The notes beneath the pieces were generated by a model, which worked only from the letters and a program-made list of their open reading frames with translations, was not told the origin of the DNA and searched no databases. This document shows positions 26,943-36,154 of a DNA stretch of 64,000 nucleotides, one piece after another. Positions within the stretch are counted from its first letter, which is position 1. Each line of letters opens with the position of its first letter. Source of the DNA: Oleispira sp963851095. GTDB lineage: Bacteria; Pseudomonadota; Gammaproteobacteria; Pseudomonadales; Oceanobacteraceae. Position numbers and translations under genes: made by a program. Where the stretch lies: positions 124,001 through 188,000 of the forward strand of contig CAWKOX010000009.1 in the NCBI GenBank assembly GCA_963851095.1, read 5' to 3'.

Positions 26943-28655
26943 TTATAAATAGCCTTCATGCTCAAATACCGAGCGTAAATTCTCTACCGGCATACAACCA
27001 GATTCTAAATAGACTTTATGGAAAGCTTGGTCGAGGGCTAAAGCATCTAGGTCTTTTTTATTGGCAGACTGAATGTCTTGCTTCAACTTCCAGACTAAGC
27101 GATTACCTGTTAGGTAGCTAAGCGGGTAGCTTTGCTCTGTGCTGTACCAGTTAAGTTCGGCCTGCACGCGCCCATCGGTGAATCCTGTGGCTTTCTTTAA
27201 TAGTTTTGCGGCATTTTCAAATACATCATCGCTGTAATCATTGTCAGAATTAAAACCAAGATCCAAGCCCACGTTTAAGTATTCGCGTTTACCTGTCATA
27301 AAGTACAAGTCGATTCCGACGCGAGCAACTAGGCGAGACATTTCACGTTTGGCAATAAAACGTACTTCGTCGACCAAGTCTTCACTGATATAACCCACAT
27401 CCAGCATGTAATCTTCTAACATGGTCGTCCAGCCTTCAGCGTGTTCGTTGGCTGAGAAGATTCGACGAATAAAAGACGGGTGCTGAGCCGCAGTCGCAAA
27501 CTGTAGGTGATGTCCTGGAATGCCTTCGTGAATCATCATTACAGGAATACCGAGTTCGGTATGCTCTGCGAGCTGATCTGCTTTAAGGGTTAAATATACT
27601 AGACTGGTTTTCTTGCCAGGGCGTAGTGCTAACGGTGGCCACATAGCGCCTGCAGGAATAACAGGTTCTAAGAAACTTGGGGTTTGTAACAGGCGAATTT
27701 CTTGTTGTGAAGGAATGGCGAATAAGTGGCGCTGCTCAATAAAACTATTGATCGATTGAATCTGATCGGAATAATAATCCAGTACAGAGTCCAGTTTGCC
27801 TTCTTTTATTTGAGCCGCAAATTTTTCATTTAGAAATTCATGCAGTTGTTCATCGCTGGTCTCTGCGGCTAGTTCGTATTTTTTGCAAAGACGCTTATTT
27901 AAACTGGTTAATAGACTTTGCGTATCGGCCATAAAATCACGAGCCATTTTTATGAGCTCAGCAGGTGATTGTTTGATATTACGCAGCGCTAATAATTCGA
28001 TGACCTTATCTTCACCAATTTTAAAATCCGTTAAGCATTCGCGAACGCGTAAGTCATTTAAGTAAATTTCCAGTGCTGAGTTGCAAGTGCGAATGGCTTG
28101 TTCAAGCTCGTCGGCTTTTGGATAGCCTGTTTCTTTTGCCCAGCTATAAATAGTTGCGAACAGATCAGGTAAGCCTTCTCCTTGTTCAACTTCAATATCA
28201 CGCCAGCGTTTGATTGGTTGGGTAATAATGCTCGCTTCGACTTCTAAGTAAGCGGGTGCTTGTTGTAAGCGAGATAGTATATTGTCTAGGCGTGCTTCGG
28301 CGGATCTTTCGTCATTCACAAAAAGCTGAAAAATACCTTCGCTAATACCATCAACGCCCCCAGGCTGGCGGCAACGTTGTGGTTGGCCATCTTGTTCGAG
28401 TTCGGCAAAGAAAATCTGTTGTTTTAAATAACGTGCCATAAGCTCGAGATCAAGCTGCTGATTGAAGTCTTCGCCAACGCAATTTTCAAGGCTGGTTAAG
28501 ATCGTTTTTGCTTGAGCGGTATCGTGTTCAAGCTGTTGCAAGCTAGGATCACCGAGTTGATCTAGGTGGCTGGTATGCCCAAGACCCATACTGGTATCGG
28601 CATCAGATAAAACAAAGAATTTGAAATCTTGGCTAACGGAGGAAAAGTCGGACAT
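26943..28655 (-). CDS. DUF885 family protein (putative peptidase-like)
   Basis: A 570-residue protein of the DUF885 family. The signature MIHEGIPGHHLQFATAAQ contains an HExxxHH-like metal-site pattern, and AEGWTTMLEDYMLDVG follows. No signal peptide is seen, so it is probably cytoplasmic. Family members are thought to be metallopeptidase-like, but the activity is unproven. The start lies 12 bases after the upstream EAL-domain gene and the stop 15 bases before fetB. Confidence 0.85.
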   Translation of the reverse strand: MSDFSSVSQDFKFFVLSDADTSMGLGHTSHLDQLGDPSLQQLEHDTAQAKTILTSLENCVGEDFNQQLDLELMARYLKQQIFFAELEQDGQPQRCRQPGGVDGISEGIFQLFVNDERSAEARLDNILSRLQQAPAYLEVEASIITQPIKRWRDIEVEQGEGLPDLFATIYSWAKETGYPKADELEQAIRTCNSALEIYLNDLRVRECLTDFKIGEDKVIELLALRNIKQSPAELIKMARDFMADTQSLLTSLNKRLCKKYELAAETSDEQLHEFLNEKFAAQIKEGKLDSVLDYYSDQIQSINSFIEQRHLFAIPSQQEIRLLQTPSFLEPVIPAGAMWPPLALRPGKKTSLVYLTLKADQLAEHTELGIPVMMIHEGIPGHHLQFATAAQHPSFIRRIFSANEHAEGWTTMLEDYMLDVGYISEDLVDEVRFIAKREMSRLVARVGIDLYFMTGKREYLNVGLDLGFNSDNDYSDDVFENAAKLLKKATGFTDGRVQAELNWYSTEQSYPLSYLTGNRLVWKLKQDIQSANKKDLDALALDQAFHKVYLESGCMPVENLRSVFEHEGYL

Positions 28656-28667
28656 GTACGCTCGATA

Positions 28668-31016
28668 TTATTTGTAATTATTTACGACTAAGTTCAATTT
28701 GCAGACCTCTAGCAGAGGCATTGGACGATAGAAGAAAAATCCTTGGATCATATCCACATTGAGATTACCAAGATAGGCCAGCTGGTTCGCTTCTTCTACG
28801 CCTTCTGCAACAATGATTAATCCTAACTTATGTGCCAGCGAAATAATATGCTCAACAACGAAGCCAGAACGAATATCTTGGGGGATTTTCTTAACGAACG
28901 AGTAATCGAGTTTGATAACATTAACCGGTAAGTTTTGGATGTAAGCAAGAGATGAGTAACCGGTACCAAAATCATCAAGAGCAACATGGAAGCCAGCAGA
29001 CTGCAGCTGCTGGCTTATGCCGATGGCGAGATCAAGGTCTTCTAGCATTGAGCTTTCGGTTAGTTCAAATTCTATATATTGCGGCTCGACATCAAACCGG
29101 TGGCAGCTGGCTAATAAATCGGTAACCAAGGATGGCTGATTGAAAAGAATAGAGGATAAATTAATGGACAATCTAAAACCCGTGTTGTTTTTGTAGTAGC
29201 TAATTAAATCATTGGCTTCGGAAAGAATGGTTTCGATAATCGACTTCTCTAACTCCATCATGACCACAGGGTTGTGCTCGACAATGGGTAAAAAGGTGCC
29301 AGGTAATAAAACCCCTTTGTCTGGGTGATCCCAGCGGATTAATGCTTCTAATCCTTGAATTTCTCCCGTTTTATAATTTACTTTGGGCTGGTAGTGAGCA
29401 ACAAATTCTTGCTTATTAACGGCCTCTGTCACTTCAATAATGAGGGCTTCGTGGCGACTCGCTTTCTCTAAAATGAGTAAGTTAAATGACGATAGTTTGT
29501 CTGATTTTGTATCTTTTGAGTGTTGAAGAGTCAATTCTGCTCGTGTGGTAAGGGTTGAATTATCTAAGCTGAAATCGAGCTTTAAAGCCCCCGAGCGTAG
29601 AACAATAGCATCGTTTGCATGGGTGATTTTTTCTAACAATATATTAATACGACGCTCTAGTTCACTAAAGCGTTCGGCATAGGCAATAATCGCAAATTTA
29701 CCGCCATATAAACTATAAGTATTGCTATTTTTTAAAGCACACTCTGTTAATAACCTGGCGACTTGCTGAATAAGTTGATCTGCAACTTGTAAGCCTTGGT
29801 CTTTATTAATTTTTTGTAGCCCTGCGATATCGATTAGGACAAGAAATTGATTGTTTCTTTTTTTAATACGGCACTCTTCAATGAATAGCATCATGGAAGA
29901 GCGGTTCTTTAAGCCTGTCAGAACGTCTTCAAGAGCTACTTTTTCTAAACTGCTGATTGCCGTGTTTAATTTACTCTGTAATGCTCTGTTCCATGAGTAC
30001 ATAAATAGAATAATGATTGATGCGATAATAGCCGCTATGAGCACATAATTAATCCAGCTGCGATCTTGATGAAACTCATTGTAAATTGAGTTTGGATTAA
30101 AGTGTGCCTGGCCCCCAGTTGTTGAATTAAAGACATCGAGCATAGCGGCCCAGCGATCGGGGCTCGAGGTACCAATAGGGACATCATTGATATCGATCAA
30201 ATCAAACGTTGTTTGAGCTTCATATTGTTGGTGCTTAAGCGTATATGGCTGTGGATTTTTGGTCGGTAATGACAGGAGATAGTGAATGATTTCTTTGGGA
30301 TGATTGAGTGCGTAGCTCCAGCCACGAATCACTGCACGACGGATGGCCGCTACTCGACTAGGGTTGTTATCTAATTCGCTCTGGCTGGTGGCGAGGTTAT
30401 CTCCATAAAAGTTAATGCCATAATCTTGTGGCCTAAAATAGTCTACTTCGTAGCCCATTTCTTGTAGAAGAAAAGGCTCATTACTAATATAGCCATACAT
30501 AGCAAACACCGCGCCATTCGCTAAGTGAGTAACATCGCCATCATAGCTCGCTCTTAAGTAGTCTTTTGACGTGAGATTGTTCTTGAGTAACATCGCAGGA
30601 ATTTGACCCGCGATTTCACCGTTGGCCAACATCAGCGATTTGCCTCGTAGGCCTTCAATAGACTCAACTTGATTGGACCTCAAGGTCATTAGTAGTTCGG
30701 GGGCATGTTGAAAAATGGACGCGACGATAATAATTGGAGAGCCAAGAGCTAATGATCCTAGAGCTTCACTTCCTAAAACAGCATATTGGCTGGAGCCATT
30801 AATGAGTTGGTGGAGATGGTTGGTATTTGGCCCACCTTCGATGAGACGAACGGTTAAACCTTCATCTTGAAAGTAACCTTGTTGCTGCGCAGCGTAATAG
30901 CCCGCAAACTGATACTTGTGGTACCACTTCAAATGAATTGAAATGTCTTCTGACATCACCCAAGGAGAGCCAAGAAGTAAAAGTAATAACTGGCAAAGCC
31001 GTTTTAGTTGGATCAC
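28668..31016 (-). CDS. Periplasmic-binding-domain GGDEF-EAL phosphodiesterase
   Basis: A 782-residue signalling protein: signal peptide, an NMT1/ThiY-type solute-binding domain (residues 22-310, ISIHLKWYHKYQFAGYYAA), one membrane span (323-341), a GGDEF domain (360-515) and an EAL domain (530-775). The GGDEF motif is degenerate (YGGKFA), so cyclase activity is unlikely. The EAL domain keeps EALIR at 557-561, SINLSS, ELTESS, DDFGTG at 681-686, IKLDYSF and AEGVEE, so c-di-GMP hydrolysis is expected. The binding domain likely senses a thiamine-precursor-like or other small ligand; this is inference. It heads a unit with the DUF885 and fetB genes. Confidence 0.9.
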   Translation of the reverse strand: MIQLKRLCQLLLLLLGSPWVMSEDISIHLKWYHKYQFAGYYAAQQQGYFQDEGLTVRLIEGGPNTNHLHQLINGSSQYAVLGSEALGSLALGSPIIIVASIFQHAPELLMTLRSNQVESIEGLRGKSLMLANGEIAGQIPAMLLKNNLTSKDYLRASYDGDVTHLANGAVFAMYGYISNEPFLLQEMGYEVDYFRPQDYGINFYGDNLATSQSELDNNPSRVAAIRRAVIRGWSYALNHPKEIIHYLLSLPTKNPQPYTLKHQQYEAQTTFDLIDINDVPIGTSSPDRWAAMLDVFNSTTGGQAHFNPNSIYNEFHQDRSWINYVLIAAIIASIIILFMYSWNRALQSKLNTAISSLEKVALEDVLTGLKNRSSMMLFIEECRIKKRNNQFLVLIDIAGLQKINKDQGLQVADQLIQQVARLLTECALKNSNTYSLYGGKFAIIAYAERFSELERRINILLEKITHANDAIVLRSGALKLDFSLDNSTLTTRAELTLQHSKDTKSDKLSSFNLLILEKASRHEALIIEVTEAVNKQEFVAHYQPKVNYKTGEIQGLEALIRWDHPDKGVLLPGTFLPIVEHNPVVMMELEKSIIETILSEANDLISYYKNNTGFRLSINLSSILFNQPSLVTDLLASCHRFDVEPQYIEFELTESSMLEDLDLAIGISQQLQSAGFHVALDDFGTGYSSLAYIQNLPVNVIKLDYSFVKKIPQDIRSGFVVEHIISLAHKLGLIIVAEGVEEANQLAYLGNLNVDMIQGFFFYRPMPLLEVCKLNLVVNNYK

Positions 31017-31287
31017 TGAGTAGCCAATATATTAAATAGATAGATATTAAATATAGCACAAGCCTAGAAACTTGAAGGATGAGTGTAAGAGGGTTATCAG
31101 CAGCCCTATCGATAGAACGGAACAAAATAAGCTCTAGATCGTCACACCAGTATTTCAAATCTATGCTTAAAAAAACTTTGGCAAAAGCAATGCATCTATC
31201 TCTACGTATACTCAATGCTAAACTGGTAATATTGCTGCTTATTAACCTTTACTGCGATATGACTTAAATATCAACTACAGGACTCAT

Positions 31288-33396
31288 ATGTTGTTACAGA
31301 AAATACCACCATTCCTTCGTATCTTGGTGGCGATGGGCTTAGGCTTGGGTATTGGCGCTTATACTTCTACTGTCTTTATCGGAGTTGATGCGATTGCGAA
31401 TGCGTTTGTGATGTTGTTACAAATGACAGCTCTCCCCTATATTTCTTTATCCCTCGTTGTAGGAATAGGTGGGTTGTCATCGGCGGGACTAGGCCGAACG
31501 TTTAAGAAGAGCCTTCTGATCATTTTTCTATTAATGGCAGCGGTGCTTTTTTTTATATTCTTGGCGCCGATTGCTTTCCCAGATTGGACGACAGCTGAGT
31601 TTTATAGTGCAGAGACGATCAGGGGAACGTCTGAATTTAATCTGGTGAATTTATTTATTCCCGCTAACCCATTTCACTCATTTGCGAATGGGTTGATTCC
31701 ATCGGTGGTGACTTTTAGTATTTTCATGGGCGCTGGGCTCATGAATGTACATCGTAAGAAGCATGCATTGTTACTGCTTGGCAATCTTCAAACTGCTGTT
31801 GCAAACATGAGTGTGATGGTGATGCGGTTTGCTCCATTGGGTATTTTTTGTATTGGCTTGCGCGCTGCGGCGACGGTAGATCCTTCTGATCTGGATGGTT
31901 TACTGGTTTATATTGTGACGTCAGCGGTTTTGGTCTTTTTGTTGACCTTTATCGTGCTGCCAACAGTCGTCGCGATTATCACGCCTTTTGGCTATCGACA
32001 AATCATGGCGGCCTCGCGCGAAGCGATGGTGACCGCTTTTGCTACGGGCAGTTTTTTTATTGTGATACCAATCATAGTAGAAAAAACAAAAACTCTGATT
32101 GCTAAGCTGGAATCAACCAATAGAGAAGTTGATAAAGTGCCTGGCATTATCGTGCCCATCACGTTCAGTCTGCCGGTCGGTGGAAAATTATTAGCGCTGC
32201 TTTTTACCTTGTTTGCCGCATGGTTTTCTGGCGCGCATATTTCGCTGGGTGATTATGTGACTCTTATTGGCGCCGGAGTGCCTCAGCTATTTGGTACGAG
32301 TATTATTGCGGTGCCCAATTTATTGGAGTTATTTAATGTCTCTGGCTCGATGTTTGATTTCTTCTTAGTGGCTGAAAATTTAATAGTAGGGCGTTTTTCG
32401 GCACTCCTGTCAGTGATTTTTTCAGTATGCCTACCTCTGCTTATAGCGACGAGTATGATTAAGCGGTTCACGTTTAAGTGGAAGCAATTTAGCCGGAATC
32501 TTTTGATTATTCCGTTGGTCTGCATTTCGGCTCTAATTTCATTGAAATATACCTTTCAGGTGATTAGTTATCAGTATGAAGGTTATAGCAAATTTATTAA
32601 CCGAGATTTTTTATTCAATGATATACCGACCACGTATTTAGCTGAGCCAGATGCTTCTAGTGCGGTAGTGCAGCCGTTTAGTGAAGTACTCAACCGGGTT
32701 AAGCAGAGAGGTTTTTTGAGGGTTGGGTACTTTAGAGATGATTTACCGTATTCGTTTAATAATAGTAAAGGTAAGTTGGTTGGGTTTGATATTGAAATTA
32801 TGAACCAGCTGGCCGGTGATCTGGGGGTGGGTATTCAATTTGTAAGGATTTTCCGTAAGCAGGCGGCACCACTTTTGTCATCTGGCTATCTCGATATGAC
32901 TACGGGTATACCGGTGATACCCGACAACATGAAAGAGTTTTCATTATCACTGCCATATAGTACTCAGCATATCGCTTTTGTGGTTAAGGATGATCGAAGA
33001 GCGGAGTTTGTTGAATGGAAAAAGATCGTTAGTCGTGAAGATTTGATTATCGGTATTCCTGAAAAGTTCTTCTATGAGAAGGCCATTGCCGATAATTTCA
33101 CTAATGGCAAAGCGTGGAAAATATCAACTCCTAGGCTCTTTTTTAAAGATGAGTATAAGCATATCGATGCGATGTTATTTGGTGCTCCTACCGCCTCTGC
33201 TTGGACGTTATTGAACCCTAGTTATACGGTGGTAGCACCTCAGCCTTTAATTCCTGCATTGTCGATGGCATTCCCTATTAACAAGGATGACCTGTCTTTT
33301 GAGTTGTTTATGAGAAACTGGATCAAGATGAAGCAGAAGGATAAGACAATTAAGAAACTATTCAGGTATTGGATTGAGGGTAAGAAACCAGCCTAA
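31288..33396 (+). CDS. Dicarboxylate-type symporter fused to a solute-binding domain
   Basis: A 702-residue fusion. Residues 1-395 resemble the DAACS sodium:dicarboxylate/amino-acid symporters (multiple spans, ALPYISLSLVVGIGGL, TAFATGSFFIVIPIIVEK, ITFSLPVGGK). One more span at about 404-425 follows. Residues 463-698 are a family 3 periplasmic binding domain (RGFLRVGYFRDDLPYSF, KGKLVGFDIEIMNQLAGDLG). The binding domain would sit in the periplasm tethered to the transporter. ACAGGA lies before the ATG. A strong terminator follows. The substrate is unknown, probably a carboxylate or amino acid. Confidence 0.88.
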   Translation: MLLQKIPPFLRILVAMGLGLGIGAYTSTVFIGVDAIANAFVMLLQMTALPYISLSLVVGIGGLSSAGLGRTFKKSLLIIFLLMAAVLFFIFLAPIAFPDWTTAEFYSAETIRGTSEFNLVNLFIPANPFHSFANGLIPSVVTFSIFMGAGLMNVHRKKHALLLLGNLQTAVANMSVMVMRFAPLGIFCIGLRAAATVDPSDLDGLLVYIVTSAVLVFLLTFIVLPTVVAIITPFGYRQIMAASREAMVTAFATGSFFIVIPIIVEKTKTLIAKLESTNREVDKVPGIIVPITFSLPVGGKLLALLFTLFAAWFSGAHISLGDYVTLIGAGVPQLFGTSIIAVPNLLELFNVSGSMFDFFLVAENLIVGRFSALLSVIFSVCLPLLIATSMIKRFTFKWKQFSRNLLIIPLVCISALISLKYTFQVISYQYEGYSKFINRDFLFNDIPTTYLAEPDASSAVVQPFSEVLNRVKQRGFLRVGYFRDDLPYSFNNSKGKLVGFDIEIMNQLAGDLGVGIQFVRIFRKQAAPLLSSGYLDMTTGIPVIPDNMKEFSLSLPYSTQHIAFVVKDDRRAEFVEWKKIVSREDLIIGIPEKFFYEKAIADNFTNGKAWKISTPRLFFKDEYKHIDAMLFGAPTASAWTLLNPSYTVVAPQPLIPALSMAFPINKDDLSFELFMRNWIKMKQKDKTIKKLFRYWIEGKKPA

Positions 33397-33464
33397 CATT
33401 ATAGTTGTTAGCTTTTAGGCTTGGTTATTGTTATCTAGACTTATTGTTATCTAGGCTCATAGTC

Positions 33465-33518
33465 AAAAAAAAGGCCCCGCGCCATGTTCTATAAGGAACA
33501 CGGCGCGGGGCCTTTTTT
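33465..33518. terminator. Strong bidirectional terminator
   Basis: AAGGCCCCGCGCC at 33471-33483 pairs with GGCGCGGGGCCTT at 33502-33514, flanked by A and T runs on either side. It serves the symporter gene (plus) and the AlgP-like gene (minus). Confidence 0.92.
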
Positions 33519-33541
33519 ATATCTAACTAAAACGAGGGCAA

Positions 33542-34684
33542 TTACTTGCTTTCGTTTTGGCCGAACAAGCTACCAGATACTGGTGTTTCTACTGGCGCAG
33601 TCGGTGCTGGAGCAGATGCCTGAGGTGCAGCAGCTGGCTTAGTAGCGGCTGCAGGTGTAGCAGGAGCTGGAGTAGCAACAGGTGCTTTCTTAGCAACTAC
33701 TTTTTTCGCAGGCTTAGCAGGCGCTTTTTTTACAACAGGAGCTTTCTTAGCGGCTACTTTTTTCGTCGCAACTTTCTTAGCCGTCGTTTTCTTTTCTGCT
33801 ACTTTCTTAGCTGGCTTAACAGCCGCTTTCTTAGCCGCTACTTTTTTAGCAGGCTTGGCAGCTGTTTTCTTAGCGGCTACCTTCTTAGCAGGCTTAGCAG
33901 TTACTTTTTTTGCTGTTGCTGGTTTTTTAGCAGCCGTTTTTGCTTTAGCAGCGGCTTTCTTAGCGGCAGCAGCTTCTTTCTTTTTAGCAGCAGTGGCGGC
34001 TTTCTTAGCTTTAGCAGCAGCTTTTTTCGCTTTGGCAGCTTCTTTTTGCTTAGCAGCGGTTGCGGCTTTCTTAGCTTTAGCAGCTTCTTTCTTAGCTTTA
34101 ATTGCGGCTTTCTTTTTAGCAGCAGTGGCTGCTTTCTTTTCAGCAGCTGCTTGCTTCTTAGCAGCAGCAGCGGTTGCTTTCTGTTGTTCTTTTTCAACAG
34201 CAGCAGCGGCTTTAGCAATCTTAGCAGCAGCATCAGCATCAGCTTTAGCCGTAGTCGCTTCTAGCTTAGCGCTTGTGAAGGCTTCTTTGGCAGCGGTAAC
34301 TGCTTGCTTAGCCGCTTCAACTTTTGCTTTGGCAGCTTCAAGCGCTTTAACAGTAGCAGCAGATTTTTTTACTTTTACTTTATCAGCGGCTTTTTTCTTG
34401 GCAGCATTTGCTTTGGTTAATGCGGCAACAGCTTTAGATTGTGCTGCTTTAGCTTTAGATTGTGCTTTTGCTGCATCAGAACTCATCTTCTGGCGCGCTT
34501 TTCCTAGTTTAACTTCTAGTGCTGCGATTTCCTTTTGCAATAATTCAACTGGATTCAGTACAGCTTTAGGAGCGGCTACTTTTTTAGCGGCTACTTTTTT
34601 TGCAGGAGCTTTTTTAGCAACAGATTTTTTAGCTGTAACTTTTTTTGCAGGAGCTTTCTTAGCTGTGGTTTTGCGAGCGACCAT
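33542..34684 (-). CDS. algP: AlgP-like, lysine/alanine-rich histone-H1-like protein
   Basis: A 380-residue low-complexity protein built of repeats of the KKxAxK / PAKKVAAKK type, similar to AlgP (AlgR3) of Pseudomonas and eukaryotic histone H1 tails. Residues 46-75 form a more ordinary helical segment (VELLQKEIAALEVKLGKARQ), and the last 50 residues are proline/alanine-rich and end GSLFGQNESK. It probably binds DNA and compacts the nucleoid; AlgP's role in alginate control is not relevant without alginate genes. It is close to rsd/algQ and dsbB, as in Pseudomonas. The repeats are prone to copy-number change. Confidence 0.85.
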   Translation of the reverse strand: MVARKTTAKKAPAKKVTAKKSVAKKAPAKKVAAKKVAAPKAVLNPVELLQKEIAALEVKLGKARQKMSSDAAKAQSKAKAAQSKAVAALTKANAAKKKAADKVKVKKSAATVKALEAAKAKVEAAKQAVTAAKEAFTSAKLEATTAKADADAAAKIAKAAAAVEKEQQKATAAAAKKQAAAEKKAATAAKKKAAIKAKKEAAKAKKAATAAKQKEAAKAKKAAAKAKKAATAAKKKEAAAAKKAAAKAKTAAKKPATAKKVTAKPAKKVAAKKTAAKPAKKVAAKKAAVKPAKKVAEKKTTAKKVATKKVAAKKAPVVKKAPAKPAKKVVAKKAPVATPAPATPAAATKPAAAPQASAPAPTAPVETPVSGSLFGQNESK

Positions 34685-34801
34685 GGAATTTCCTCGAGGA
34701 CTGATATAATAGACAGCGTAATTATACTTAGAAGCACATTACTATCCATTAATTTTAGATAAGAAATAGAATTTAAATAACTTATTTTCAATAAAATTAT
34801 T

Positions 34802-35545
34802 TTATTTCATCTGTTTTGAATGAATTTGATCTTCAATCCACTGCAACATAGGTTGCCATTCGAGTATGTCTTTATCATTACGGCGTGGTAAATCGGATAG
34901 TCCTAGACCTTCTTCCGACGCACGAACGTAATGTTGTGTATCTCGCAACGACGTTATAAAAGGAATATTCAAACTATTTAAAAAGCGTTCAAGCTTTTGA
35001 TAAATGAGTGTGTTTTTTTTAACTCGGTTAGCAACCACCGCAATGGCTTTTGCATTTGATTGATACGCGCGGCTTAATAAAACATCTCGAATGAAGCGAG
35101 TCGCAGCTCGAATATCAATCGCAGAAGGAATAACGGGAATAACAATAAAGTCAGAAGCTTGAATCATATCGGATAACGAGTGGCCTGATAATCCTGCAGG
35201 AGTATCTAATACTATGCGAGAGGTTGAGGGGGGAACTCGTAAACTATAGCTGCGTGTGGAATGAGGTGTTTGGTGTTTGAATGCTGCAATGCCATGAATT
35301 TTAGCCCGTGTTGGATCACGTGCAGTTAACCAGTCCATGCTGGAGCCTTGTGGATCATAATCGACAATGGCTGTTGCCTCACCTTGAGTTGCAAAATAAC
35401 TTGCAAGGTTTGTTACCATGGTTGTTTTACCACAGCCGCCTTTCGCATTAGCGACCAGTACACGAATAGGTTGTATATGGTTGATAATTCTAGCAGTCGG
35501 TTGATCGAATTTTGTTTCTTGCTGGCTCACTATGACTTCATCCAT
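34802..35545 (-). CDS. ParA/MinD-family ATPase, orphan
   Basis: A ParA-type ATPase of about 247 residues with a deviant Walker A VANAKGGCGKTTMVTNLA, followed by VDYDPQGSSMDW and LDTPAGLSG. These are the motifs of ParA/Soj-like partition ATPases. No parB or centromere-like repeats are nearby, so it is not a chromosome-partition locus; orphan ParAs often position other cargos. The ATG at 35545 is chosen because upstream codons are unlike ParA and would run into the divergent DUF4124 gene; its ribosome site is weak. Confidence 0.83.
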   Translation of the reverse strand: MDEVIVSQQETKFDQPTARIINHIQPIRVLVANAKGGCGKTTMVTNLASYFATQGEATAIVDYDPQGSSMDWLTARDPTRAKIHGIAAFKHQTPHSTRSYSLRVPPSTSRIVLDTPAGLSGHSLSDMIQASDFIVIPVIPSAIDIRAATRFIRDVLLSRAYQSNAKAIAVVANRVKKNTLIYQKLERFLNSLNIPFITSLRDTQHYVRASEEGLGLSDLPRRNDKDILEWQPMLQWIEDQIHSKQMK

Positions 35546-35569
35546 AATAGAACGGGTAAATACCTGTGT

Positions 35570-35598
35570 CTTATTTATTACTAAGCATAGGCTATAAT
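35570..35598 (+). promoter_or_regulatory. Candidate promoter of the DUF4124 gene
   Basis: A perfect -10 hexamer TATAAT at 35593-35598 lies 36 bases before the ATG at 35634. The -35 region is weak (CTTATT at a 17-base spacing). Confidence 0.4.
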
Positions 35599-35633
35599 AA
35601 GCAGTGTTTGAATGTTTGATAAAGGAATCAGGG

Positions 35634-36107
35634 ATGAAGCGACCTATATTTATAATGATCGTACTATTAGTGATGGCTTTTGCTGGGCCAATGTTTATAA
35701 AAAAACCGGACGGTACTCCCTTCATTGAATCTCCGCTCGATTATTTTACTTCAAGTTCTAAGGATACTTCCTCAGGGCCCTTGAGTGGCCCTTCAATGCA
35801 GTCATTTTATAAGTGGCAAGATGAAAACGGCACTTGGCATTATTCAGATCAGCCGCAGGCAGGACAGAATATGGAAACTGTGACAGTTGATACTAACGTT
35901 AATTTGATTCAAGGGCTGAAGGTCGAAAAGAAGAAGGAATACGCCGCTGCTAAAACGAACAAGCCCGCTGCAGAAATGCCTCCAGTTCCATTGCCGATGA
36001 CAGTCCCTTTGGATAAGGTGACTCAGATGTTAGATGATGCGAATAACATTCAACAGATTATGGATGATCGTACCGACCAAATTGAACGTGCAACCCGAGG
36101 CCGCTAG
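35634..36107 (+). CDS. DUF4124 domain protein
   Basis: A 157-residue envelope protein with an amino-terminal span or signal (residues 3-18, PIFIMIVLLVMAFAGP) and a DUF4124 unit: FYKWQDENGTWHYSDQPQAG, a small beta motif found in many gammaproteobacterial exported proteins. The C terminus is helical (VTQMLDDANNIQQIMDDRTD). The ATG at 35634 has AAAGGA upstream. It is divergent from parA. Function unknown. Confidence 0.8.
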   Translation: MKRPIFIMIVLLVMAFAGPMFIKKPDGTPFIESPLDYFTSSSKDTSSGPLSGPSMQSFYKWQDENGTWHYSDQPQAGQNMETVTVDTNVNLIQGLKVEKKKEYAAAKTNKPAAEMPPVPLPMTVPLDKVTQMLDDANNIQQIMDDRTDQIERATRGR

Positions 36108-36154
36108 TCCAATGATTAACTAAGTATTGATAGCGTTTTAAAAGGATGAGCCAA

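Noticed and set aside
30862..31215. 117-codon frame over the 5' end of the EAL gene
   Set aside because: Overlaps the signal-peptide region of the real gene and has no motif.
33557..34709. Long open frames opposite the AlgP-like gene (235, 284 and 112 codons)
   Set aside because: They are mirror frames of the lysine/alanine repeat; their Phe/Leu/Ser/Ala-rich translations have no domain and no ribosome site.
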